Source: Heterocephalus glaber (lineage: Eukaryota > Chordata > Mammalia > Rodentia > Bathyergidae). Taken from it: DNA of 64,000 nucleotides. The DNA lies in contig NW_004624848.1 of NCBI RefSeq assembly GCF_000247695.1, forward strand, positions 2,712 to 66,711, written 5' to 3'. Below the pieces are notes generated by a model that had not been told where the DNA came from, made no database searches, and worked only from the letters and a program-made list of their open reading frames with translations. Shown in pieces: positions 26,501 to 38,900 of this stretch. Each line of letters opens with the position of its first letter. Positions within the stretch are counted from its first letter, which is position 1. A program made the translations under genes and the position numbers.

Positions 26501-29500
26501 ATAAAACAGTAGAAAGAAAATTCTTAACATTATGTATTTAGTCAAACTTACAATTCATCTAGTTTCTGGAGATGTGCAAAAGTATTTTCATTTAAGTGGT
26601 TGATTTTGTTTTTTCTCAGTACCCTGAAAGTAAAGAGAAAAATATATTTTACCATCTTGAAGTAATTATTATATGTATTTATGAAGAGACCAGCAGTCTA
26701 TGAAGACAAAGATACTAAATATACTAACTATAGAGTGCATTTTCAGATCGAGATGTTTGGAAGTAGTGTGATCAATTATCCAATACAATTTTAATTTTAA
26801 ATTTCTCAAATCTTTGTAGTGAGGATTATAATAAAATGTAATTCAAAATTTTCATAGAAATAGGGAAGAGCTTCACAAGGAAAAGAGGGAAAACCTTAAC
26901 TCGAGGATACAGACAGGATATTTTGTGTGAGGAGCTATCTGAGACCCATCTGCTCAGTCTGCACAGTGTGTCTAATAGAACACTCCTCACTCAACAGCAC
27001 TGCTACTCACTGGGACTTGATGGGCTTTAGCGTGGAGCTGCCTAAGGAAGACTGATCTAACCTGGACCAATTCAGAAATTCACTAGTTGGGGAATATGCA
27101 TCAGACTGTAGCTCCTGTGGGGTGTGTGGGTGCGTGCATGCATGTGTGTGTGTGTTGAATCTGAGGCCTCATGCATGCTTGACACATTCTCTATGTGAGC
27201 CACACCTCCAGCCCAAGACGGGCCACATCTGCACTGATCCCATGTCACCAGATCAGCCAGTGTAAGGAATTAACTCTAGGAAACTCTCAAGTGTTTCCAA
27301 TTTGTTAAGCATAATGTGATGTGCCTTCAAGTTGGCCTTAAGCCATCCTAAAATACCTAATTCCTCCCAGTATCCAAATCATTACCTCATTCTTCCAGTA
27401 AAACTGGAGCAAAAACCAAAAACACCGGCAGACTCAGGAAACTCAGAAGTGATTTCTTCATATGGAAGTTTCCATAAAAATAAATATGAGTAGAAAAGAG
27501 ATTCTAAGGTTTTTAGATGTCTATGGGGCCTGTGTTGTTTAGGTGCCCTCTGATGTTCTTTGGGCAATTGACATGAACCATTTTGTGTGACTGATCCTAG
27601 GTGCCCTGCATCTGAAGATGGCTGAGTTCATTCAGTGGAAGATTTCAGACTTTTCAGTGGCTTGGAACCATCCAGATGTGGGGCATAATTGCAGAAAATA
27701 CATCATTCCATCAATGGTAGCTATGTCTGTACATGCGGTCCTGTGTACTCTAGGATGATAGTTTTGAAACTTTTCCCATGGTGTCCCCAGTAAAAAATGT
27801 GTTTTACATTGAGATATAAAATGCACACACAACCCAAGACTTATGAAAACAACACATTTAATATCTGTGTTGTACTCTGACATAATCTATCCAATTCAGT
27901 TCTCTTCATTTGAAAAATGCTGGCCATGACTTGCCATGCTGATTGTGGTACTTTGCTTAGGAGCTGTAACCAACAGTCTGAAAAGCATTCTGGGACAATA
28001 AACTGGATGGAGCGTTGGATGTTTATACCCAAGGGGGCCCAGTGTCCTTTACTCCCACAGGAAGTAAAGGCAATAGGGCCAGGGATTTAGCTCAGTGGCT
28101 CCAACACCTGCCTTGAAAGCACAAGGTCCTGAGTTCAATCTCTGGTACAAAAAAAAAGAGAGAGAGAGAGAGAGAAGAAAGTAAAGGCAATGGGATGGCA
28201 AATAGGCCAGACAGACAGGAGGGAAGCATACTCCCTAACATCCCATGCTATATCCCGGCATCCATAGTGATGTCCTCAGGGGTGACCATTCTGCATTATT
28301 TGAAAACATTTTTTTGACTGGCAAATCTCAATATTTTATTAAAATGCATATTTACCCAGTTACAAAAGAATATTTTAACTTTGTCCCTCCTGCCCCCAAA
28401 TATGCAGCACAACACAGTAGTGATTTTAAATATCCTTGATTGTGGTGACCAACAGAAATATTTCAGTCAAGTTTGCAACTAAAAACTAGACCTTGGAAAA
28501 ATTCTGAATTAAAAAAGAAACATAAAGCTCTCCAATGGAATTCTTTATCTGTCTGAAATTTTCCAATTGATTTGTTACAATCATCAAGGAAAAATACCAA
28601 GATGTTGATTTAGCTCTTCTCAACTGAGGTCGAAGGACAGATTCTGTGAGAATTAATTTCTTTCCTTTAAAGTGGGTCTGCATATTACCGAAGTTTGAGC
28701 ACAACAGGTCTCAGATAATACAGTGCCAGAGTGCTGATCTGTGTGTTTAAATTGAGGTTTCCCTGGGTTTGAACCTCCTATCTTTGGGTTTTACCAAACA
28801 TGAATTCTGAGTGAAACTCTGCCACACTACGCCTGTGCAAGGGCTCAGGAACTGATACCCAAATATGGTGCCCTGGAGTGCTGAGGACTCTGAGCTGAAG
28901 GACATGGAGGAGCCTCAGAAAGGCGATCTCTCTATCCCTCTGTCCCTCTGTCCTTCTGTTCCTGCTCCCCTTTTTCCTCAGGCCAGGCTGCAGGAGCCAG
29001 AATTCCCCCCTGCCAGATCAGCCATAGGGCCGAGCATTGCTTCTCTAGCCTCCCCCTCCTTCACTGTGGGAGCTGGCCCTAGAGAACTCTGACCTGTTGT
29101 CTGGATGAAGGTCTTGTGAGCCTCATTTCGGGAAGGTCCTGCCCACCCATGAGAGGAAGGAATCCATGCACTCTGGCTGGGTTTCCACCCTTGCTCTATT
29201 ACCATTGGGTCATAGCCTTTGTCTCCAGTCACATTTCTACATGGCTGTCCATTTTTCCTTGAACCTGACCACAAAAATGGACAATTTTCCCTGGGTCTTT
29301 GGATCTCTATTTCTGAGGGCTTCTGTGCCACATGAAACTTTGATTAATTAAATCTGTCATGCTTTTCTCTTGTTAACCTGACTTTTATTACAGGAATGTT
29401 GGCAGACAGCAGAGACTCTTACGGTATGGGAGGAGAGAAATCACACCTTTCTGCCCCACGCACACATTTGGCTGATTTCTGCCCATGCTAATGATCTATT

Positions 29501-31480
29501 TGGCTGTAAGGAGATAGAACATTACTTCAAAAGCAAAAAATATTACTTACAAAACAGTCAAATCACTGCAGGAAATAAAAGTCATATTCCTTAAATTATA
29601 GATATGGTTGCCTTCAAAGTCCCTGGAACATAAAAATAAAACATGACCAAGCTACATTGTAATCATAGACAGAAATAAATTGGTTAAGAATTATTTTCCT
29701 TTTATTAAAATGTATTCTTCACATTATGTTTCCCTCATAAGGACTAACTTGTAGCCACTTATATAACAGCTTAAATTACGTAGTATACACGTATTTGTGC
29801 ATGTATCCTATATATCATATATATGTAGATATATATATATATCATACTTTTTCTGTTGACAGTAAAAATGTTTTGAGTTGCATTTGTACCACACGCTTAT
29901 GGGAACATGTGTATTATTCTGAGAAAGAAGAGAATGAGAAGTCAAGCTAAAAACCACTGTTATGGTAAATACCTAACTTATTAATAGATACTTAGCAGAG
30001 AAAGATATTAAGGATCTGTCCGTTATCCCTGGTTCTTCCCTCAGTGCTATGATCCCATTTTGTTACAGACTTTGCACACAATTCTGTTATTGTTGCGGAG
30101 CTGCTACTGCCAGAAGAGTATTTAGCTCCTGGCATTGTGGGCTAAATTCTTCCCAGAAAAGAATTCTTTTTTTTTTTTGGTAGGGGGGATCAAACTTGAG
30201 TCCTTGCCCTTGCACAGCAGGCGGCGAAACCACTGAGCTAAATCCCTGGCCCCCAGAAGAGAATTCTTAGTCATCTTTTACCACGGGATGTTGGGAGCAA
30301 TGCTACATAATTTTAGGGTAAAATCATTTGGTTAGCCTAATTCTCCTGCCTACAGCCCAGCTATGGAATTCTGAGACATAAGTCAATTTTGGCCTCCGGT
30401 CACAAGTGAGACCTCAGTGATCCGGTGATGCCGTGATTCTCCAGGACAAGATTACACCAGCTGAAGACATCCTGGGAGGAACAAACATCTACTCAGTTCC
30501 TCCTTGTTCTTGGATTGTTGCATCTTATTTCCGCAGGATGTACTGAACTCTCTGCCAGTCATTTGTTACATTTGTTTCTCCAGATATACTAAATAAAAGG
30601 TGGGGTAAGCTGGGGTCTTAAACTGGGGCTTTTGTCTTTGCCCCCAGAGCAGCACTGATCAGACCCAAAGCTCAGCTTCTTCTCAGTCTCATTTTTCTCG
30701 CTTTCCTGTAATTCGCCTTGTGCTGCCGTGGCTCACAGGACTAGGATTTACTGCAGAGGTTGTAGTAACATCCCCTTTCCCTGTTCCCTACAACGGGACA
30801 GCTTTGCTGACTTTTCACAGTGGCACAAAGTCCAGTGTGGAGCAAATGGCAGCTCGGTCTAAGCGCTCCACTCTCAGCTTGGGGAGCTGCTCTTAGAGCC
30901 TCTTCCAGGCCCTGCTGTGTGACTCTGTCCCCACAAGGAGCCTGGGTGTGATCATCCAAATTTGTCCAAAGAATCATTTATGTGATCAGTTTTATTTTTT
31001 GCAGTGCTGGAGTGCACATTCAGGGCCCCTTGCATACCAGGCAAACACTCCACCATTCGGCTACATCCTCAGCCCCTTCTTTGAAGTAGGAAAGTGGTAC
31101 AAGTTTGTAAACCAGAGGAAAAGCATTCATTGAGATCTGGTGACACACTGCACCTTCAAAAGTAAACACTAGCTCTTAAATCTACTCGGTATGCCCCAGC
31201 TTAGTTTACTAGCTGCCAGGCAGCATAAAGCTGTTCAGGAAAAACTGTGGCTCAAGTATAGGAGCAGAAGTGTTCTAGCTACTAACCTCTGTAAGGGAAA
31301 CACGGTAGCACAGACAGAAATGCCTGCCTTCTGCCGGCTGGGGTACAGATGGCAGAGGCAGTTCCATTTGGGGCACTGCATTTAAAATAGACACTGACAA
31401 AGCAAACCAAATCTGGAAGTCTGGAAGACTAGGATAAAGGGATCTAAAAATCAAGTTGATTGAAGAAAAGGGTATATTTA

Positions 31481-31526
<46 letters not shown>

Positions 31527-34500
31527 ATTGAGAGTAAGCCAGACTGTAAAATGTAGCAGCATTTTCCTATGTTTCATCAGAGAATAAAATTAGACCTGCC
31601 AGTTGAAAGACACAACCTATTTCAAACTGAAGCCCACCCTCCCTAGCAAACTACGGTGTCCAGAGAATTACCTTCCTATTACTGTACGCATTTGACAAAG
31701 GTGATAATTTTGTAGATAAGATTTCGATATTACATGGGATGGTGAAGTAGAATAACTCTGGATTCTAGATCACCCTTCTAAAGAAACATTTTTGTTCCTT
31801 TATGAAATGGGAGCTAGGGCCGGGGATTTAGCTCAGTGGCACTGTGCCTGCCTTGCAAGTGCTAGGTCCTGAGTTTGATTCCCAAGACCCCCCCAAAATG
31901 GGGGAGCTAAGTGCTTCTGCCACTCCTTATGGTACTACTTCATTGGTAAAAGGCTTTTGGTGTCTCAGGAGACTTTTGCTCCTTTACCGATGTTATTGCT
32001 AACCGTTACCACAAAGCTACCACCAGGTGGTGATGCGCTCTCAAGCTTCACAGAACACTCTCAAGAGTTTAGCTACTTTGTTTGCTATTAAACTGCAAAA
32101 ATATTTATTAGTACTAACTTGCTGATTGGTGCAAATCAGTAGGAGGCACAAATTAGGGTGTTTTGATTAAACTGTTTGCTTCATTGGAGTTCACTTTAAC
32201 TTTTAGTTGTGAATTTTCTTTGACTTTCTAAAATTAAGTTTAAGTCTTTGCTGCACAGGAATTTGATTTGCAGAACACATAGTAACCAAGGAAATAACAA
32301 CAACATCAAAACCAAAGCCACTCTGCTGCTTGTTCTCCGGCTCCTAGCTCTAAAGGACAGAGTGTTTTTCCTGCTGTGTGTCTAGCCCACCACCTTTCCC
32401 ACTTATAAGCCTCTGGACTTAATCATTTTATTTCTCCTTTTTACATGGCAGAACTGAAAATGAAATTTTCAATGAAGCAAAAACAAAAGCCATCAAAGAC
32501 CCAGGCTGTTGCACTCAACTTCCTATCGTTCTCCTAATGTCACTTGGAAACATGCAAATCTTCAAGCCCTTCTCTCTGCTTCTTTCCCTGCCTTTAATCA
32601 AAACATTCTGGCTTCTGCTTCATAGGAAAAATTGAGATGACGAAGAAGGAAAAGCTCTCAACTTTTGTGCCCGGCTACAAACTCACCTGTCTAGGCAGCT
32701 GGTTTCCTTCTGGTGTCAGAGGAGAGGTGGCCCTCCTCCTGCTCTAGGCCATACCCTCCATCTGTTCTTGAGTTTGGTTTGTGTATGTGTATGCCCTAAA
32801 ATATATGGTCAGTTTTGGTGAGTATGCTTTGCTTTCAAGATTATATCTATTAGGGTTAGTTGCAGGTACATAGAGCAGAAGAAACCTGACCAGACTAGCA
32901 CAAATACACAGTTTTTTTTCAAAGAGAAAAATAGAATGAAGCAGTTCAGAGCTGGGATGGTAGTTTTGCAAAATCATTACAAATCCAAGGATCTTTTAGA
33001 TTCAGTGTTCTCATGTCCTATCTTTGTAGTCTTTGTTAAAGCTTTTGCTATTATATTATTATTATTGTTGTTATTTTTTTTCTAGACGAGGAAGAAGGCA
33101 TTAGCTGTGTTGTCTTTAAGAAAAGTTTCCAGAAATTCCACTCACCACTTCTACCTCCTTTGAATGTAAGCTTGTGGCTCTTTGGAAATTTAGGAAAGTC
33201 TGAGAATGTGGTAATTTACCCAGGTACGTTACTGTTCTAAATTTAAAAGTTTTGTTACTGAGAAGAGGCATTGTGGCTGAATATCTATTTAGGTGACTTA
33301 ACTTATTAATTATGTTGTTTACTTCTCCATATCTTTGCTTGGGTATATTTGACCTTTCATGGACTGAGAGGTGGTTGGTGGATTATTAGCTCTCTCTCTC
33401 TCTCTTTTTTTTTTTGGTACCAGGGATCGAACTTGGGTCCTTGCGCTTGCACAGCAGGTGGCGAAACCTCTGAGCTAAACCCCGGCTCCATTATCTCTTA
33501 CTGCCTAGGTAAGCCTACTTTTCCTTTTTCTTCTTTTGCTACATGAATCCCTTTGGTGCATATGTGCTCATAACATAACATCTCTCATTGGAAGTTGCAG
33601 CAGAAGCATGGAAGTGTTTCTGTAGTCTGGATATTACGTCAGCGCCTACGTCTGAGGGTTTGGTCCCGACAGTGGTGCTGTGGGAAGGGGGTGGATCTTC
33701 AGGAGGCGAGGCACAGTGGAGGTCCTCGCTGGGGCCACTGGGGCTGTGACTGGAGGTGTGGTGGGAACCCAGTTCTTTCCTTCTCCTCTCCTTTGCTCCC
33801 TGGTCGGTGATGTTGGTGGTTTTGCTCGTCAGGCTCCTCCTGCCACGATGAGCTGCCTCACCACTGCAATGGGGCCAACTGGTCCCAGCCTGAAACCTCT
33901 AAAACTGTGAGCCAAAGTATCCTTTTCTCTCTGTAAGATAGTTCTATCAGGTATTTTGTTCCTGTGATATGAAGCTGACTAACTTGAATGTCTTTATTTG
34001 TGTTTAAAGCAAGTTGGCCAGGATCTCACCTACATAGATAGATACAATGCCTGCTTTTTTGTTTGCATTCACAAGGTGTATTTTAAAGATTGTATGTATT
34101 TAAACTGTAAAACACAATGTTTTGCTACATTATACACGTTGAGGAATGGATAAATCAAACCAGCATCTCCATTACCTCACTTATTTATGTTTTGAGTCAG
34201 AATGTATAAAATCTATTCTCTTAGCAATTTTCAAGTATGCAGTACGTGGTTATCAACTATGGGCATTGTGGTGCACAACAGATCTCCTGAACACATTTTT
34301 CCTGTCTAACCCAACTTTTGTATCCTTTTCTAGTATCTCTCCACCTCACAACCAGCACCCCAGCTAGCTCCTGACAACTGCCGGTCTACTCCTTGCTTTT
34401 ATAAGCATGACCATTGTGGATTCCACATGTAAGCGCGATCATTTCGTACATGTGTTTCTATATCCAGTTTATTTCACACAGTATAATGTCCTCTAGGTTC

Positions 34501-35881
34501 ATCCATGTTGTTGCAAATGGCAACATTTCCTTTTGTATGGCCGAATAGAATTGCATTGTGCAGATAGGCCATATTTTCTTTATCTGCTCGTCATGCTTAG
34601 GTTCCATTTCTTGGCTGTTGTGAATAGTGCTGCAGTGAACATGAGAGTGCAGATATCTCTTTGACATCCAGCTTTGATTTCTCTTAGATATATATCTAGA
34701 ATTAGAGTTCCTGGAACGGAGGGTAGTTTACTTTTAATTTTTTGAGAAACCTCCATAGTGTTTTCCATAATGGCACTAATTTACATTGCCACCAACGTAG
34801 CTATACTCAGTGACTAAGGGCTGTTGTCTTTTCTCCACATGCTTGTCTATACTTGGTATCTGTTATTTTTGATAAAAGCCATTGTGAGGTTTGAGATGGA
34901 ATCTATTACTGTGATTTTAATTTGCATTTTGGTGATGATTAGTAATGTGAAAGGTTTTTTTTCATAAGCCTGCCAGCCATTTGTGTGTCTCCTTTTGAGA
35001 AATACTCATTCAAGTTGGCCTTAGTTCACTATTTTAAAATACTGTAAATACTACTGCATGGCCAGGAATGGTGGCCAAAGCCTGTAATCCCAGCACTCTG
35101 GGAGTCTGAGGCAAGGGAATCACAGATTTGAGCCCCAGCCTGAGTCATTTAGCAGTGACTTAGTGAGACCTTGTCCCCAAACAAAATACAACAATAAAAA
35201 ACAAAAGAAAAAACACCCAAAACAAACAAACAAAGAAAAAAGGCCGTGGATATGCCTCAGTGTGAAGGCCCTGGATTCAATCCTCCATGTCAAAAATACA
35301 AAACAAAACAAAACAAAATAATCCCCAAACAAAAACACTATTATATTCTGGATACATTAAAAAAAAAGGTTTCACAAAATTATTTTTAAAATTATTTTTT
35401 CTGACATTTAGAAAGGTTTGTATATTCTCTTGATTACCTCTCTAATAACTTTACCCAGTGTAATATATCTTTCCTTTCTTTTGACAGAGTGTTTAGAAAT
35501 GGAGGGAGAGAAGAAGGAGGGGAGGGAAGGAGGATGAAGAAAGGAACTGAGATGTGTTATGCACATGCACGGACTCCACAGAGCGATTGCAAATGTAAAC
35601 ATTATGCACTGCAAACACATACACAAAGCAAAACAGAACACCAGGAAGGGGAAGGAGAGACAGATGGAAGGGGAGGGAGGGAAGGGAGAGGGGGTAAAAG
35701 GGAAGGAAGATGGATTATGTGCATGCATTAGCTTCACATGAGGAATGTAAATGCTTTGTACTACACACATGTACTCCTAAAAAAAAGGAAAAAATGATGG
35801 AATTAGAGCTGAGGATATCGCTCAGTAGTAGAGCACTTGCTCAGCATGTATAAGACGGTGGGTTCACTTCCCAGCATGAGG

Positions 35882-35919
<38 letters not shown>

Positions 35920-38900
35920 AAGAAAGGAGAGAAATAAGTATATAATGTCTTCTTTCTGCTCTTCTACCTCTCTTATATGATATTTGCCAATTATTGGCTT
36001 TTTATTAGAGTTCAATTTAAGAATATCAAATTATGAGGGGGAGGGAAAGGAGGACATAAAAATAATTAAGATGTGTTAGGTACATGTACCACTCCCCATG
36101 ATGAATGTAATCATTATTATGTACTGCAAGCACGTATTCATAAAAAATAAAAATTAAAAAGAATAAATTATCTGTCTACCATCTATCATTTATGTATCAA
36201 TACATGGATTTTGTTGGTTTTAAATGTCATCTCTTGATTCCTAGATTTCAGTTCTATGGTTTTACTTCATGTATTCTGAAGCTCTTCACTTATTTAAGAC
36301 TATTATGTCTCCTTGCTCAACAACTCTTTTATCTTTATATGATATTCCTTGTTATCCCCAATCTTCTGAACTCTGCTTTTCCCAATATTAACACAGACTT
36401 CTAGTTTTCTTTTAAAAATGAGTATTGCATTTTTATCTTTGTTCTATTTGTCTGGTTGCCCTAAGAAGTTTTTCTTTACCTTTGGTTTTCAGCGGTTTGA
36501 CTATGGCCCATCTGTTTTTTTTCCTACTCTGCTTGGGTCTTTCTGAGGTTCTTAGATTTCTGGAATGTTGTATTATGTTAATTTTGGAAAATTCTTGGTG
36601 ATTATTTCTCTACAAATTTCTTCCGTGCTGTTCTTCCTTTTTTTGTGACTCTACTTACTTTTCTGTTAGACTATTCTATATTATCCCACAGTGCTTAGAT
36701 TTCTGTTCTGTTTTAATTTTACTCTCTTTTCTCTTTGTTGCAGTTGGAAAGCTTCCTATTGGCTGATTTTCAAGTTGGTGATTCTTCCTCAGTTATATTC
36801 AGCCTGCTGTTAAGCCTGTAGAAATAATCTTTGAATTCAGTTGCATAGTTTCCATCTCTTTGATGACATTTTCGATATGTTCGATTGTATTGTCCAGCTT
36901 TTCTACTGTGTTATTCTATTTGCCAATTATGAGTATTTTAGTGATCTGGAAGTTGTAACATCTGAATGATTATTAGCTCTGGTTCTGTTGACTGCTTTAT
37001 AATTTGACCAAGGACCTTTCCTTGCTGTTTGGAGATGGGGCCTCCTCAGCATTGCTTCTCCTTATCCCCACCATCCCCTTTCCTAAGTGTTATGGTTTGG
37101 ATAGTGTCCCAAGGTCCATGTGTGAAAACCTCGGTCACCTTTCAGGGCCAGGGCCTAGCTGGAGGAAGTCGGGTCAGTGGGAGAGCAGGCTCTCGATGGA
37201 GATATTGGCAGTTTGGTTCCTCCTCTTGCTCTGCTTTTGCTTCCTGGCCACCATGAGATGAGCAGCTTTGCTCTACCACAAGCCCCCACCATGATGTTTC
37301 TGCCTCACCACAGACGCAAAAGAAATGGAGTCAACTGACCATGGATTGAAACCTCTGAAACCATGAGCCAAAGAAACCTTTCCTCCTCCTAAAGGGACTC
37401 TCTCAAGTATTTTGCCACAGTAATGGGAAGCTGACTAACACAGTATCCTGGCCTGATGTAGGAAAGCACCACTCACGGCTTTGTATCAGAGTAGGACCCT
37501 GGGCTGGAGAGGGGGCAGGGTCTCTAGTTGCTCCCTCTCCTCTGGAAACTGCATCTTTGGCTGGTCCCCGGGTACAGGAAGATTTCCTGTCCCTCTGCAG
37601 TGCTTTGCTTTTGAAGAAAGAGCACCCTAGGGAAGAATATTTTATGTTTGTTTGCTGGCAAGATTTCCTCACCTTCTCTGAGTTTTTCTTGTGAAATGCT
37701 GGAGGCCAGTGAAAGCCAGCCTGTTGAGAGAACTGACTTCCCTTGAAAATGGGGTTCCCAGTTATTTGAAAGTGTTTCACTATGCCTTACTTTACCTGTT
37801 CATTAGAATTTTAGCAGTTTTTTTCTTATTTGCTCTTACAATAACCTTCTCTTTCCCCTGTGCTCTGTTAAAAGTGAAGTGGTCTATATGTCTCATTTCT
37901 TCTTGTCACTCCTTAGAATTGCATTTACTTGGTTGTCTTACAATTGTAGCTCTCTGATGACCTCCAGAAAATTAGAACTTTGTAGATTTTAAAGCTCTTT
38001 TTCATTGGCAGAGAGGGACCAAGGTGGTCATGTGGCTTTCTGTATCCTATGCCCAATATTGTTGGGATAGAGTTATAATATTTCCATGTATTCATCTCTG
38101 TATTCTTCTCTGTAATTCATTTTATGTTCTTTGAATTGTGCCATGTTAATTCAAGTAGTGCTAGTTTATTCATTTTCACTTCTGTGTGTGTGTTACTTTA
38201 TTTTCCATCTTTTTTTCTGTCTTTTAGTACCATGCTTTGTTATTTATTCTTATTGACTATCATTTATCCCTATTTTCTAATTCTTTATGTTGGCTTCTGC
38301 TGCCAATAAATAAACTTGCTTAGTTTCATCTCAAAATGAAAGTTTGCTTTCTTGACCTTTAATTCACCTTTGACTATTGTCCTATGTTCTTCTGCATATT
38401 TATTACTTACATGTTTTTCTTTTTGAATGTTCCAGCTTCTATTGTAGTGTTTACAATTTTTTTATGGCTTTGAAAGAACTATGTTGAAGATTTTAATCTA
38501 TTGTCTGTCATGGATCTTGCAAGCATAATCTCTTGAGCTATTATGACTTGTTATTTTACATGTATTTTCCTTGAAATCAGAGTTAAAATTTTTTAAAACA
38601 AATTTGTCAGATTTTCTAGTTTGTTGTTTACTAAATGGATGTTGAAGTGCTAGGTAATGATATTGGAATTAGTTTTAAGAGAAACAAATACTTATAAAGC
38701 AAAATATTATTACTAACATTAAAAGTGGAATTGGTCAGGGATTTAGCTCCGTGGTTTCCCTGCCTGCTGCGCAAGCGCAAGAACCCGAGTTCGATCCCCG
38801 GTACCAAAAAAAAAAAGTGGAATAATATTCATTATTAAGAATACATATGGAGCGCTGGGGATGTAGCTCAGTGGCACTGTGCCTGCCTCCCAAGCGCAAG

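Noticed and set aside
35886..35919. Tandem repeat as a possible array of functional sites
   Set aside because: A simple (GA)n microsatellite grown from a SINE tail; no spacers as in CRISPR and no protein-coding role.
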